Origin: Psychrobacillus sp. NEAU-3TGS
GTDB taxonomy: Bacteria > Bacillota > Bacilli > Bacillales_A > Planococcaceae
Reading direction: 5' to 3'
NCBI RefSeq assembly: GCF_029955155.1
Contig: NZ_JAPNOZ010000008.1
Span: 85,155 to 149,154, forward strand
Length of the DNA stretch: 64,000 bases
Part shown: piece by piece, positions 7,097 to 16,019 of the stretch
Layout: each line of letters opens with the position of its first letter
Numbering within the stretch: the stretch's first letter is position 1
The notes under the pieces: model-generated
What the model was told of the DNA's origin: nothing
Databases searched by the model: none
Seen by the model: the letters and a program-made list of their open reading frames with translations, nothing else
Position numbers and translations under genes: made by a program

Positions 7097-8385
7097 AACA
7101 GTTCCTAAATTTTAAATCCGATAAAGTTAAATTGACTATTTCATCACTAGATGAGATTGAAAATTACAACGGACAGCCTGTTATTAGTGTCCAGTATACG
7201 TATAACTATGCGAACGGTGGAACGGGCGGAAGTATAGAAATAAATAAAAATACAGGTGAAATTATTCAGTACTATGATGTTAAAAGCCACCTTCTTGAAC
7301 AAATTGGAGAAAAACAGAAAACAGAAAAACCAATTTCTAAAGAAGCAGCGCTTGCTCAAGCAGTGAAATACTTAAAGGAATGGGCACCATCTTATCTACA
7401 CAATTACGCTATGCCTGTGGATGAGCCTTTTTTTGAAAAGGGAATGGGTAATTATTATTTCAATTTCCCGAGAATTGTAAACGGTATTGTTGTGCAGGGA
7501 GACCAAATAGGAGTACAGATAGCAGCAGATGGTTCTTTAGGTAGCTTAAATATTAATTTCCAAGAGGTAGAAAACTGGCCAACGATAGATAAAGTCATTT
7601 CTGCCGAAGAGGCAAAAGCGAAATTAAAAGAGGCATTAAGCCTTAAATTGAATTATATGAAACAAGGAATTGATGAAGACAATCATCATTATGATTTAGT
7701 GTATTCTCCAACTTTCAATGAGGATCCAATGAGTTATTTAGATGCACAAACAGGAGAATGGAAAAGTATTTATGGTGCAAACAATACAACTGTCATTTCA
7801 CATCCTTGGGCTGAAGAGGAGCTCAACTATCTGATTAGCGCGAAAATATTAGATATCAAAAACAAGAAAGATTTTAATGCAGATGCTTCTATTACAAAAG
7901 GAGAAGCGTTAAAAGTAGTGATGAATTCCATTTCTTATTTTTATTCGGGCGGTTATTATGGGAATAGAGAAAATATGCCCCAAACATTTGATAATATAGA
8001 TCCAAAGCATCCACTATATCAATCCATAGAACGGGCAGTTGAGATGGGCGTTATTAAACCTGCGAAAAGCTTTGATATGGATGCTAAAGTGACACGAGAA
8101 GAACTAGCGGCTTGGTATATACGTGTGCTAGGACTTGAGCAAGCAGGCAAACATAGTGACATTTATAAACTGAACTTTGCGGATGCAAATAAAGTGAACA
8201 AGGAATATGCTGGATATGTTGCGCTAGCAAGTTCTTTGGGATTATTAGAGACTGATAAAGACAAGTTTAATCCTGAACAGGAAGTAACATACGCTGAGTT
8301 AGCAGCCTCAACGATACGCTTAGCTCATGAAATGTCCGAAAAAAGAAATGGCATCTATTATTAATTAATAGGTTAAATTTTTGAA

Positions 8386-8424
8386 GGCTTCTGCCGTGTA
8401 TTTATTTATACGGCAGAAGTTTTC
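8386..8424 (+). terminator. Rho-independent terminator
   Basis: CTTCTGCCGT and ACGGCAGAAG form a 10-bp perfect stem, extended by GTAT/ATAC, over an AT loop, followed by TTTTC. It closes the S-layer-homology gene. Confidence 0.8.
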
Positions 8425-8447
8425 ACTTTGACTGAGGTGGAGATCGT

Positions 8448-8670
8448 GTGAGGATAACTGTTAGCACTCTTTCTATTTTATTTGGAGCAATATTAGTAAA
8501 TACAACTTTTGGGTCCCATAACGTTATAGAAAATTTTATTTCCCATGCTTATGGAATAGTTTTTATCGTTTTATTTTACGGAAGAACGTCGTCGTGTTTC
8601 CCTTCACTATCGACTGCTACTAGCACTAATGGATTGTCTGTCACATAACAGAATTTTTGCATATTCTTGA
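8448..8670 (+). pseudogene. small membrane protein, probably frameshifted
   Basis: GTG 8448 follows GAGGTGGAG. The first 43 residues form two hydrophobic stretches (STLSILFGAILV and YGIVFIVLF). The original frame then turns into low-complexity Ser/Thr and ends at 8648. Near 8570-8580 the other frame takes over with a protein-like tail (EERRRVSLHYRLLLALMDCL) that stops at 8670. Loss of one T in the T-rich stretch would join the two into about 73 aa. Family not recognised; it could also be a chance frame. Confidence 0.35.
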
Positions 8671-8772
8671 CCTTTACTGGATATTGTGGAAAAGCAGATT
8701 AGTATACATTTCAGAGAGGTGAAGGTACTCTAGGTATAGAATGTACATAACTTTTTAAAAGGAGAGAAAAAA

Positions 8773-9489
8773 ATGCAAGTTATTACTGGTAAAACTGCTC
8801 TAATTACAGGGGCTGGTCGGGGAATAGGAAAAGCAACAGCAATCGCATTTGCAAAAGAAGGTATTCACGTTGGGTTGCTTGCACGTACAATTGAAAATTT
8901 AGAACAAGTAGCAACCGAATTAAAAGATTTCGGAGTAAAGGTTTCCATTGCAACTGCAGATGTTGCTGACATGGATTCTGTTAACCAAGCAGTAGAGAAG
9001 ATAAAAGCTGATCTTGGTTCAATAGACATTTTAGTAAATAGCGCAGGCATTAGTAAATTTGGTAATTTCCTTGATCTAGATCCAGCTGAATGGATGAAAA
9101 TAATTCAAGTAAATGTAATGGGGACTTACTTCGTAACACGAGCAGTATTACCTGAAATGATTGAAAGAAAAACAGGCGACATTATTAATATCTCATCCAC
9201 TGCAGGACAAAAAGGTGCACCAGTAACAAGCGCTTATAGTGCATCAAAAGCAGCTGTTATCGCATTAAGTGAATCATTAATGCTAGAAGTAAGAAAACAT
9301 AACATACGTGTCGTTACACTAACGCCAAGCACAGTCGCTACGGATATGGCAGTCGAGTTAAATTTAACTGATGGTAATCCAGATAAAGTGATGCAACCAG
9401 AAGATCTTGCAGATTTTATGGTTGCTCAGCTTAAAATGAATCCGAGAATCTTACTTAAGTCAGCGGGCTTGTGGTCAACAAATCCATAA
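8773..9489 (+). CDS. yoxD: short-chain dehydrogenase/reductase, YoxD/FabG-like
   Basis: 238 aa, classical SDR. Cofactor motif TGAGRGIG near residue 13, NSAG near 90, catalytic Ser in NISS near 140, YSASK (Tyr-Lys pair) near 155, and a C-terminus ending in [11 protein letters not shown], as I recall for B. subtilis YoxD, a FabG-like oxidoreductase of unproven substrate. An Arg in the early loop (LLART) favours NADP(H). AAAGGAG precedes the ATG and a terminator follows, so it is monocistronic. No fatty-acid genes are adjacent, so a housekeeping FabG role is unlikely. Confidence 0.85.
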   Translation: MQVITGKTALITGAGRGIGKATAIAFAKEGIHVGLLARTIENLEQVATELKDFGVKVSIATADVADMDSVNQAVEKIKADLGSIDILVNSAGISKFGNFLDLDPAEWMKIIQVNVMGTYFVTRAVLPEMIERKTGDIINISSTAGQKGAPVTSAYSASKAAVIALSESLMLEVRKHNIRVVTLTPSTVATDMAVELNLTDGNPDKVMQPEDLADFMVAQLKMNPRILLKSAGLWSTNP

Positions 9490-9495
9490 ATACTA

Positions 9496-9532
9496 AAAGA
9501 GAAAAGCATAAATCATGCTTTTCTCTTTTTTG
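9496..9532 (+). terminator. Rho-independent terminator
   Basis: AAAAGAGAAAAGCAT pairs with ATGCTTTTCTCTTTT around AAATC and runs into TTTTTT. It ends the reductase gene. Confidence 0.85.
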
Positions 9533-9584
9533 TATAATCCCTTTTTTCAAGGAGAGACTAACTTAAAAGAAAGGATGGGTAATC

Positions 9585-9728
9585 ATGAAAGATAATAAAT
9601 TTGCGGATCTTGATCGTGAGCAGTTGCAAGAAATTAACGAGCTAGAAGATAGACTTGGGATTACACTTGTTGCTTATGAAATTTCCACAACCTTTGATAG
9701 TACATCAAGTGAAATTTCTTCCACATAA
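9585..9728 (+). CDS. small hypothetical protein, 47 aa
   Basis: AAAGGATGGG (9570-9579) lies 5 bases before ATG 9585; the stop is TAA 9726. The product begins with an acidic helix (DLDREQLQEINELEDRLG) and ends in a Ser/Thr-rich tail, with no cysteine or membrane segment. A 12-bp hairpin lies just downstream. Ribosome site and spacing support a real gene; function unknown. Confidence 0.5.
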   Translation: MKDNKFADLDREQLQEINELEDRLGITLVAYEISTTFDSTSSEISST

Positions 9729-9748
9729 AAATATTATACAAATTGAGT

Positions 9749-9781
9749 TGTCTCATAGTCGGTCAATTGACTATGAGACAG
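9749..9781. other. 12-bp perfect inverted repeat
   Basis: TGTCTCATAGTC and GACTATGAGACA form a perfect stem around GGTCAATT, 20 bases after the 47-aa gene. No clear T run follows on the plus strand. It could be a weak terminator or a protein-binding site. The rest of the 9729-10111 gap holds two promoters and a LacI-type operator (listed separately) and is otherwise AT-rich. Confidence 0.5.
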
Positions 9782-9913
9782 GCTTATGGGGATGTTTTTA
9801 CAACTAAACTTGTGTAAGCATTACAATGTCGCTATACAAGATCCAAAGTTGTTTCTAACAAAGATGGAATAGTCAATACAACTAACTAATATAAATATTG
9901 ATATAAAAATATA

Positions 9914-9942
9914 TTGACACATGAGTCTTCTGACTATATATT
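9914..9942 (+). promoter_or_regulatory. sigma-A-type promoter, distal
   Basis: TTGACA (9914-9919), 17-base spacer, TATATT (9937-9942): near consensus. It lies about 170 bases before the LacI-family regulator and could drive it with a long leader. Confidence 0.55.
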
Positions 9943-10011
9943 ATTTTTATACCAATTTTCTGAATAAAAGAGCATTTTCTTTTTTTTACTCAAACTTGTA
10001 CCTACAACCTG

Positions 10012-10040
10012 TTGACTGGTCGTGTTCGATAAGATATTGT
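10012..10040 (+). promoter_or_regulatory. sigma-A-type promoter, proximal to lacI-family gene
   Basis: TTGACT (10012-10017), 17-base spacer, TATTGT (10035-10040). The start point near 10047 would put the operator at 10079 inside the 5' leader. Confidence 0.55.
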
Positions 10041-10078
10041 ACTAGACTACTTGGAACCATGTAGTACAATTATATAAA

Positions 10079-10094
10079 TTGAAAACGGTTGCAA
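10079..10094. promoter_or_regulatory. cre / LacI-GalR type operator
   Basis: TTGAAAACGGTTGCAA fits the catabolite-responsive element consensus WTGNAANCGNWWNCAW at every position. It lies between the promoter at 10012 and the start codon of the LacI-family gene, where CcpA or the regulator itself could block elongation. Confidence 0.65.
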
Positions 10095-10111
10095 GGGAAA
10101 GAGGTAGAAAA

Positions 10112-11134
10112 ATGGTTACATTAAAAGATATTGCAGAACATGTTGGAGTCTCAATTACGACAGTTTCTCGTGTTATTAAAAATGATTCTTCAAGGAATGT
10201 AAATCCTGAAACAAAGAAAAAAGTCTGGCAAGCGGTAAGAGAGTTGGGGTATATACCAAATGAATACGCAAGACATCTTGTCGCATCTTCCGGACCAGAG
10301 AAGAAAGAGACCAAAAGAATAGCATGGCTTGCTAGCCCGCGTTTAGCGGAGTCTAATCCCTACTTTTCAAAAATCTATTCAGGTATTAGTGAAACATTAA
10401 ATAATGCAGGTTACACGCTACTGCTATTAAGTAATGAGGATTTGGAAGATGAAGCCTTTTTCCATCAGATGATTAGAGAAAAGGAAGTCGATGGGGTATT
10501 GCTGATTGATAAAGTCGATGAAAAAATACTTCTTGAGATCAAGGAAATGATACCCGTTGTAGGAGTTGACTTTAACTATAGTGATCATGCAATCTCTACA
10601 GTAGATTATGACAGAGAAGAAGCTGCGTACAAAGCTATAGAACATTTAGTTTCAAAAGGACACCGTCAGATTGGTTTCATCGGCGGTGGTATCGACATTG
10701 AAATGACAAATGAAAAACGATTCAAGGGTTTTAAGAAAGCGATGAATGAGTTCGGAATAACTGTAGAAGAAAATTGGATCATTAATTCTAATTGGTGTTT
10801 GGAACAAAGCTACAAATCAACAAAGGATTTATTGAATCTTCCTCAAAGTAATCGTCCAACTGCTATTTTATGTGCTGGAGATTTACTAGCGATAGCGGCA
10901 ATGCGTGCTGCACACGAACTAGGTCTAATAATCCCTGAGGATATTGCTTTTATTGGTATTGATAACAATGAAATGGCTCAATATGTCGTTCCATCATTAA
11001 CAACTATATCGATACCTCAATATGAAATGGGAGTAATTGCAGCAAAAGTGTTGATTAATCAAATAGAAGATAATGTGAATATAGCTTTAAAAACCTTATT
11101 ACCGTTTGAATTATTAGTACGTCAATCAACGTAA
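10112..11134 (+). CDS. LacI family transcriptional regulator
   Basis: 340 aa. The N-terminal helix-turn-helix (TLKDIAEHVGVSITTVSRVI) and hinge region are typical of LacI/GalR, followed by a periplasmic-binding-protein-like ligand domain (for example GHRQIGFIGG near residue 190 and a PEDIAFIGIDN stretch near 287). ATG 10112 is used since AGAGGTAG lies upstream; the in-frame TTG at 10079 falls inside the operator. It heads the sugar locus and probably represses it through the palindrome at 11165. Inducer unknown, presumably an amino-sugar derivative. Confidence 0.9.
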   Translation: MVTLKDIAEHVGVSITTVSRVIKNDSSRNVNPETKKKVWQAVRELGYIPNEYARHLVASSGPEKKETKRIAWLASPRLAESNPYFSKIYSGISETLNNAGYTLLLLSNEDLEDEAFFHQMIREKEVDGVLLIDKVDEKILLEIKEMIPVVGVDFNYSDHAISTVDYDREEAAYKAIEHLVSKGHRQIGFIGGGIDIEMTNEKRFKGFKKAMNEFGITVEENWIINSNWCLEQSYKSTKDLLNLPQSNRPTAILCAGDLLAIAAMRAAHELGLIIPEDIAFIGIDNNEMAQYVVPSLTTISIPQYEMGVIAAKVLINQIEDNVNIALKTLLPFELLVRQST

Positions 11135-11164
11135 AACTACAGATTAGTTTTGTTAACCCATTAG

Positions 11165-11178
11165 GGAAAACGTTTTCC
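11165..11178. promoter_or_regulatory. LacI-family operator, perfect palindrome
   Basis: GGAAAACGTTTTCC, a 14-bp perfect palindrome with the central CG typical of LacI/GalR operators. It lies 50 bases before the first structural gene of the sugar operon and is probably the target of the regulator encoded just upstream. Confidence 0.7.
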
Positions 11179-11227
11179 GGTATTTTGGAGACTTTTTCCC
11201 GAATAAAAATATAGATGAGGTGTAGGA

Positions 11228-12379
11228 ATGAGAAAAGTAAGAATTGGGATTATAGGAGCAGGTTTACGAGGCGGACTTGCTCATTACTGGCACAAGCCAG
11301 ATGGAGAATCGGAAGTTGTTGCGCTAGCAGATATTTCCCAGGAACGATTGGATAAGTTTCAGGAAAAGTTTGATACTCCATTGTTTTTGACTAAGGACTA
11401 CAAAGAATTATTGAAACGCGATGATATTGATGCAATTGCGGTATTGTCTCCCGATTATTTACATGAAGAACATGTAACTGCTGCTCTTGAGGCCGGTAAA
11501 CATGTTTATTCTGAAAAACCACTTGCCATTACAGTTGAAGGCTGTGACAGAATTATTGAAGCATGGAAGAAATCAGGAAAACATTTGATGGTTGGTTTTA
11601 ATATGCGATACATGAGCATGTACCAGACGATGAAAGAACTCATTGATTCAGGGGCTATTGGAGAATTGAAGACGATTTGGGTTCGACATTTTGTAGGTTT
11701 TGGTGGTTATTTTTACTACCACGATTGGCATGGAAAATCACAAAATACAACATCTCTTCTCTTACAAAAAGGTTCACACGACCTCGATGTAATTCACTGG
11801 ATCTCTGGTAAGTATGCGACGAAGGTGTCTGCATTCGGTGGTCTTGATTATTATGGTGGGGACAAGCCAAACAATTTAACATGTCCGGAATGTGACCTTA
11901 AAAATACTTGTCCTGAGTATGTACCACATACATTTACGGAATGTGCATTTAGAGAAGAAATCGACGTTGAAGACAATAATATGCTCATTATGGAGCTAGA
12001 AGGAGGTATTAAGGCATCTTATCTTCAATGTCATTTTACTCCCGATTATTCGCGTAACTATACGTTCATCGGGACAGAGGGCCGTATAGAGAATGACGAC
12101 GTCAACGGGAAAATTTATTTGAAAACGCGTAAAACAAATACATGGAAAGAGCTTAGTGATGTTACTTACGAGATGAAGCCAGAGGAAGGTAGTCATGGCG
12201 GAGCAGATCCAAAAATTACGCAAGACTTTGTTGAGCTAATTTTGTATGATAAGCAACCTCTTACAACTCCATTTGCTGGGCGAATGAGCGTAGCTGTTGG
12301 ATGTGCAGCAACAGAATCCATACGCGCTGGTGGTAAGGTTGTTCATATATCTCAAGAATCTAATATTGTTCACAATTAA
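11228..12379 (+). CDS. Gfo/Idh/MocA family oxidoreductase
   Basis: 383 aa. An N-terminal Rossmann fold (IGIIGAGLRGGLAHYW) is followed by the family marker YSEKPLAI near residue 95, whose Lys is catalytic in known dehydrogenases, and a C-terminal alpha/beta domain with KGSHDLDVIHW near 183. An insertion around 218-245 has four closely spaced Cys and a fifth nearby (CPECDLKNTCPEYVPHTFTE is its core), suggesting a metal site. The family includes sugar dehydrogenases and the NAD-dependent GH109 N-acetylgalactosaminidases; which applies is open. First structural gene of the locus, followed after 28 bases by the transporter. Confidence 0.85.
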   Translation: MRKVRIGIIGAGLRGGLAHYWHKPDGESEVVALADISQERLDKFQEKFDTPLFLTKDYKELLKRDDIDAIAVLSPDYLHEEHVTAALEAGKHVYSEKPLAITVEGCDRIIEAWKKSGKHLMVGFNMRYMSMYQTMKELIDSGAIGELKTIWVRHFVGFGGYFYYHDWHGKSQNTTSLLLQKGSHDLDVIHWISGKYATKVSAFGGLDYYGGDKPNNLTCPECDLKNTCPEYVPHTFTECAFREEIDVEDNNMLIMELEGGIKASYLQCHFTPDYSRNYTFIGTEGRIENDDVNGKIYLKTRKTNTWKELSDVTYEMKPEEGSHGGADPKITQDFVELILYDKQPLTTPFAGRMSVAVGCAATESIRAGGKVVHISQESNIVHN

Positions 12380-12407
12380 GTAGGTTTGTAAGAAAAGGGG
12401 TGTGATT

Positions 12408-13409
12408 GTGACAAATTTGAGTAAAGATGTAGGATATGTCGAGAATATCAAAAAAAGTAGGGAAAAGAAGTCTTTTGAAAAACACCAGAAGGAAAAGAAG
12501 AATATATTAGTTAGCTGGAAAAAAGCTTTTCGAAAAAATTGGGAACTATACGTATTGCTTACACCAGTCATTTTATATTTTCTAATTTTTCATTACTTTC
12601 CTCTCTATGGATTGCAAATTGCATTTAAAGATTTTATCGCAACTAAAGGGATTACAGGGAGCCCATGGGTAGGATTTAAACATTTTGAACGTTTCTTTGA
12701 TAGTTATTATTTTTGGAGACTTATAAAAAATACTTTAGGAATAGGTATTTTCACGTTAGCAGTTTCATTTCCGATTCCAATAATACTAGCGCTTATGCTC
12801 AATGAAATAAAAAGCTTACGTTATAAAAAATTCGTACAGACAGTAATATATGCACCGCATTTCTTATCGACAGTCGTTGTTGTTGGAATGCTACTGCTGT
12901 TCTTAAAAACAGATGGACTGGTCAATCAAATAATTCAACTTTTCGGAGGATCACCAATTAGCTTTATAACAGAACCAGCTTGGTTTAAGAGCTTGTACGT
13001 GTTTTCAGATGTTTGGCAAACGATGGGGTGGAGTTCTATTATTTATATTGCTGCACTTGCAGCAGTTGACCCAGCGCAACATGAAGCTGCAATGATAGAT
13101 GGAGCGTCAAAATTTCAACGAATTATTCATATCAATATCCCGGCAATCATGCCTACTATTGTAATTCTTTTCATTTTGAATGCTGGATCTGTCATGGCAG
13201 TGGGTTTTGAAAAAGTCTTTCTTATGCAAAACGATCTAAATATGTCGACGTCAGATGTTATTTCAACATTCGTTTATCGAAGTGGAATTTTGGAAGCACA
13301 GTACAGTTTCTCGGCTGCAGTGGGACTTTTCAACTCGCTTATTAACTTCATTATGCTTATTATGGTAAACCAGATTGCGAAAAAAGTGAATGAGACAAGT
13401 CTATGGTAA
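12408..13409 (+). CDS. sugar ABC transporter permease, LplB type
   Basis: 333 aa membrane subunit. After a charged cytoplasmic N-terminus it has about six membrane spans and the EAA motif for contact with the ATPase (EAAMIDGASKFQRIIHINIP near residue 228). The opening LTPVILYFLIFHYFPLYGLQIAFKDF block is typical of the LplB/YtcP family that imports complex or modified sugars. GTG 12408 is preferred to GTG 12402 because AAAGGGG is then 7 bases away. Followed closely by its partner permease and binding lipoprotein. Confidence 0.88.
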   Translation: MTNLSKDVGYVENIKKSREKKSFEKHQKEKKNILVSWKKAFRKNWELYVLLTPVILYFLIFHYFPLYGLQIAFKDFIATKGITGSPWVGFKHFERFFDSYYFWRLIKNTLGIGIFTLAVSFPIPIILALMLNEIKSLRYKKFVQTVIYAPHFLSTVVVVGMLLLFLKTDGLVNQIIQLFGGSPISFITEPAWFKSLYVFSDVWQTMGWSSIIYIAALAAVDPAQHEAAMIDGASKFQRIIHINIPAIMPTIVILFILNAGSVMAVGFEKVFLMQNDLNMSTSDVISTFVYRSGILEAQYSFSAAVGLFNSLINFIMLIMVNQIAKKVNETSLW

Positions 13410-13421
13410 GGGGTGGCTAGA

Positions 13422-14300
13422 TTGAGAGAAAGTAAGACTGATCGTGCGTTTAATATATTCAACTATGTTTTTCTTGCAATTGTGGCTTTACTCGTAATCT
13501 ATCCATTGATTTTCGTTCTTAGTGCATCTCTTAGTAACCCTGAGAACGTAATATCAGGTGATATGTGGTTATGGCCAAAGGAGTTTACATTAGATGCATA
13601 TGAAAAGGTGTTCCAGAACAAGGATATTATAAATGGGTTTATTAACACACTGAAGTATACAATTTTTGGTACTATTCTAAATGTCGTTATGACTATTTTG
13701 GCAGCATATCCGCTATCTCGAAAAGACCTAAAGGGTCGGGGATTTATCATGGCATTTATCGTCTTTACTATATTTTTTAGTGGAGGGCTTATTCCGACGT
13801 ACTTACTTATCAGAGACCTTGGGATGTTAAATACATTTTGGGTAATGATCATCCCAAACGCAGTTGCAGTTTGGAATATCATTATTATGCGAACGTTTTT
13901 CCAATCTATTCCTCATGAATTAGAAGAGTCAGCAATGATTGATGGAGCTGGGAACTTCAGAATTTTATGGAGTATTGTTTTGCCACTATCATTCCCAGTA
14001 ATAGCAGTTATGGTTCTCTTCTATTCAGTTGGTCACTGGAATTCATACTTCCAGGCACTGATATATTTACAGGATCAAGAGAAGTTTCCACTTCAACTGA
14101 TTCTTCGACAAATTCTTATTCAAGGTCAAACGGATGACATGATCAAGGCAACGTCAGAAAGCTTTTTAGCCCAACAACTAAGCGTGGAAGGGTTGAAATA
14201 TGCAGTACTTATAGTTGCAAATTTACCGATGCTTATGCTCTATCCGTTTTTACAAAGGTATTTTGTCAAAGGCGTCATGATTGGATCGCTTAAGGGGTAA
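13422..14300 (+). CDS. sugar ABC transporter permease, LplC type
   Basis: 292 aa, six predicted membrane spans, with the EAA loop as ELEESAMIDGAGNFRILWSI near residue 170 and the family C-terminus FVKGVMIGSLKG. TTG 13422 is chosen because AAGGGGTGG precedes it; the in-frame GTG at 13413 overlaps that site. It lies 12 bases after the first permease. Like other LplBC systems it has no ATPase in the operon; an MsmX-type ATPase is encoded convergently at 22504-23646. Confidence 0.88.
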   Translation: MRESKTDRAFNIFNYVFLAIVALLVIYPLIFVLSASLSNPENVISGDMWLWPKEFTLDAYEKVFQNKDIINGFINTLKYTIFGTILNVVMTILAAYPLSRKDLKGRGFIMAFIVFTIFFSGGLIPTYLLIRDLGMLNTFWVMIIPNAVAVWNIIIMRTFFQSIPHELEESAMIDGAGNFRILWSIVLPLSFPVIAVMVLFYSVGHWNSYFQALIYLQDQEKFPLQLILRQILIQGQTDDMIKATSESFLAQQLSVEGLKYAVLIVANLPMLMLYPFLQRYFVKGVMIGSLKG

Positions 14301-14334
14301 CAGGGAGAAAAACATATGAAATGAGGGGGAGAAT

Positions 14335-15954
14335 GTGTTGAAAAAACGTTATTTTGTGGGTATGACCGCAAGTCTATTACTGACAGCTAGTATTTTGGGG
14401 GCTTGTTCAAATGAGGAAGGGGCAGCTAAAAAAGGGGAAAATGCTAGCAACGTGAAGGCAACGGGTATGCCGATTGTAGAAGAAAAAATTCAAGTGGATG
14501 GTTTTGCAGCGAAGTTTTTCGCATCTCAGGACTGGAATAATCTGATGCTTTGGGAAGAGTATGAAAAAATGACCAATATCGATGTGGAATGGGAAACTGT
14601 ACAAATCGAGGGGTTAGCGGAGAAGAAAAACTTAAAACTTGCAGCTGGTGATTACCCTGATTTATTTTTCGCTTCAGCATTTTCGAAGACAGATTTGCTT
14701 AAATATGGTCAACAAGGTGTATTCTTGCCACTAAATGACTATATCGATGAATACGCACCAAACTTTAAAAAGATTTTAGAAGATTATCCTTCTGTGAAAC
14801 AAGGCGTGACGATGGCGGACGGAAATATTTATGGCTTTCCAACTTTTTATGACCCTAATTTTGAATCACTTCGTGCTGGTACACCATGGATAAATAAAGA
14901 CTGGCTTAACAAATTAGGGCTAGAGGAACCTGAAACGACAGATGATTTGTATAAAGTATTGAAGGCGTTTAAAGAACAAGATCCAAATGGCAATGGACAA
15001 GCAGATGAGCTTGGATGGGGAAGTGGATATGGTATTGATCAGTTCATTCATTATTTGCGCGGGACGTATGGCTTGAACAAACAAGGATCTATGAATATAA
15101 ACTTAGACTTTAAAGAAGGTACTGAAGAATTCCGCTTTGTTCCTGCGACAGATGAATACAAGGAATTACTTACATTCTTAAACAAGCTTTATAAGGAAGG
15201 TTTAATTAACCAAGATGTTTTCACAACCGAACCTCATGTGTTTGCTGCAGAAGCATCTAAAGGAAACTATGGTATGTTGAGTGAAGTTGACCCGAAAGAA
15301 TTATTTAAACTGGATGGTTACATTGGTGTGCCTGTTCTAGAAGGTCCAACTGGTGAACGTTCTTACAACTTCGTTTCCAATGGTCTTGGAAATCTAGGAA
15401 TGTTCGTGTTGACGGATAAGGCTGAAAATCCAGAAGCAATGGTTCGTTGGATGGATTACTTTTATGGAGAAGAAGGTTCTAAGATGTTCTTCATGGGATT
15501 TGAAGGAGTCACGTATGAAGAAGATGAAAGTGGAAAATTTAAATATTTGGATACGATTACAAATAGTCCCAACGGTTTGAACATGGACCAGGCAATTAGT
15601 GAGTACTTAACATGGCCTGGTGGGTATTACCCTGGAATGGTTAGACAGAAATTCTTCCAAGGTGCAGAAGCTACAGAAAACTCTATTCAAAATGCAGAGA
15701 AAACTCTACCATATACTATAAAGGATGAAGACATTCTTCCAGGTCTAAATTATACAGTGGAGGAAAGTGAACAAGTCGGTGCAATTATGACAGATATCCA
15801 AACGTACATCAATGAAATGACTGCAAGTTTCATCACTGGTAAACAAGACTTTAGCAAATGGGATGAGTATAAGAAAACGCTTGATAAAATGGGATTACAA
15901 GATTATCTTGAACTTGCTCAAGGAGCTTACGAACGATCAACAAAAGAAAAGTAA
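14335..15954 (+). CDS. extracellular solute-binding lipoprotein
   Basis: 539 aa, a length typical of the LplA/YtcQ-type binding proteins. The N-terminus is a lipoprotein signal (KKRYFVGMTASLLL, lipobox LGAC with Cys at 23), so the mature protein would be tethered outside the membrane. Family features include DYPDLFFAS near residue 105 and the EF-hand-like DPNGNGQADE near 218. GTG 14335 has AGGGG 6 bases upstream; TTG 14338 is the alternative. A terminator follows, which should make this gene more abundant than those after it. Confidence 0.88.
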   Translation: MLKKRYFVGMTASLLLTASILGACSNEEGAAKKGENASNVKATGMPIVEEKIQVDGFAAKFFASQDWNNLMLWEEYEKMTNIDVEWETVQIEGLAEKKNLKLAAGDYPDLFFASAFSKTDLLKYGQQGVFLPLNDYIDEYAPNFKKILEDYPSVKQGVTMADGNIYGFPTFYDPNFESLRAGTPWINKDWLNKLGLEEPETTDDLYKVLKAFKEQDPNGNGQADELGWGSGYGIDQFIHYLRGTYGLNKQGSMNINLDFKEGTEEFRFVPATDEYKELLTFLNKLYKEGLINQDVFTTEPHVFAAEASKGNYGMLSEVDPKELFKLDGYIGVPVLEGPTGERSYNFVSNGLGNLGMFVLTDKAENPEAMVRWMDYFYGEEGSKMFFMGFEGVTYEEDESGKFKYLDTITNSPNGLNMDQAISEYLTWPGGYYPGMVRQKFFQGAEATENSIQNAEKTLPYTIKDEDILPGLNYTVEESEQVGAIMTDIQTYINEMTASFITGKQDFSKWDEYKKTLDKMGLQDYLELAQGAYERSTKEK

Positions 15955-15960
15955 AATAAT

Positions 15961-15996
15961 AATACTCATACAAAGATTCTCATTTGTATGAGTTTT
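15961..15996 (+). terminator. intra-operon terminator after the binding-protein gene
   Basis: ACTCATACAAA pairs with TTTGTATGAGT (with one bulge) around GATTCTCA and is followed by TTTT. It lies between the lipoprotein and yesL and probably allows partial read-through. Confidence 0.7.
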
Positions 15997-16019
15997 ACCC
16001 TTTAAGGGAGGTAGCGAGA

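Larger units (their letters stand above)
6138..8364 (+). pseudogene. secreted S-layer-homology protein with YcdB-like repeats, interrupted twice
   Basis: TTG 6138 follows AGGGGGA. A Sec signal peptide (cleavage after ASA, residue 27) leads into repeated YcdB/PepSY-like domains, each opening with an AAKKIA helix, and the C-terminal third has SLH domains for cell-wall anchoring. The reading frame stops at 6564 and 7091. Both times the sequence is GCA AAA AAA TAG, and a -1 shift on the A7 restores the frame with ATA GCG (Ile-Ala). Read through both shifts the product is 742 aa. It may be a pseudogene, a programmed or phase-variable frameshift gene, or carry two homopolymer sequencing errors; codon quality is good throughout, which speaks against old decay. 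Confidence 0.75.
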
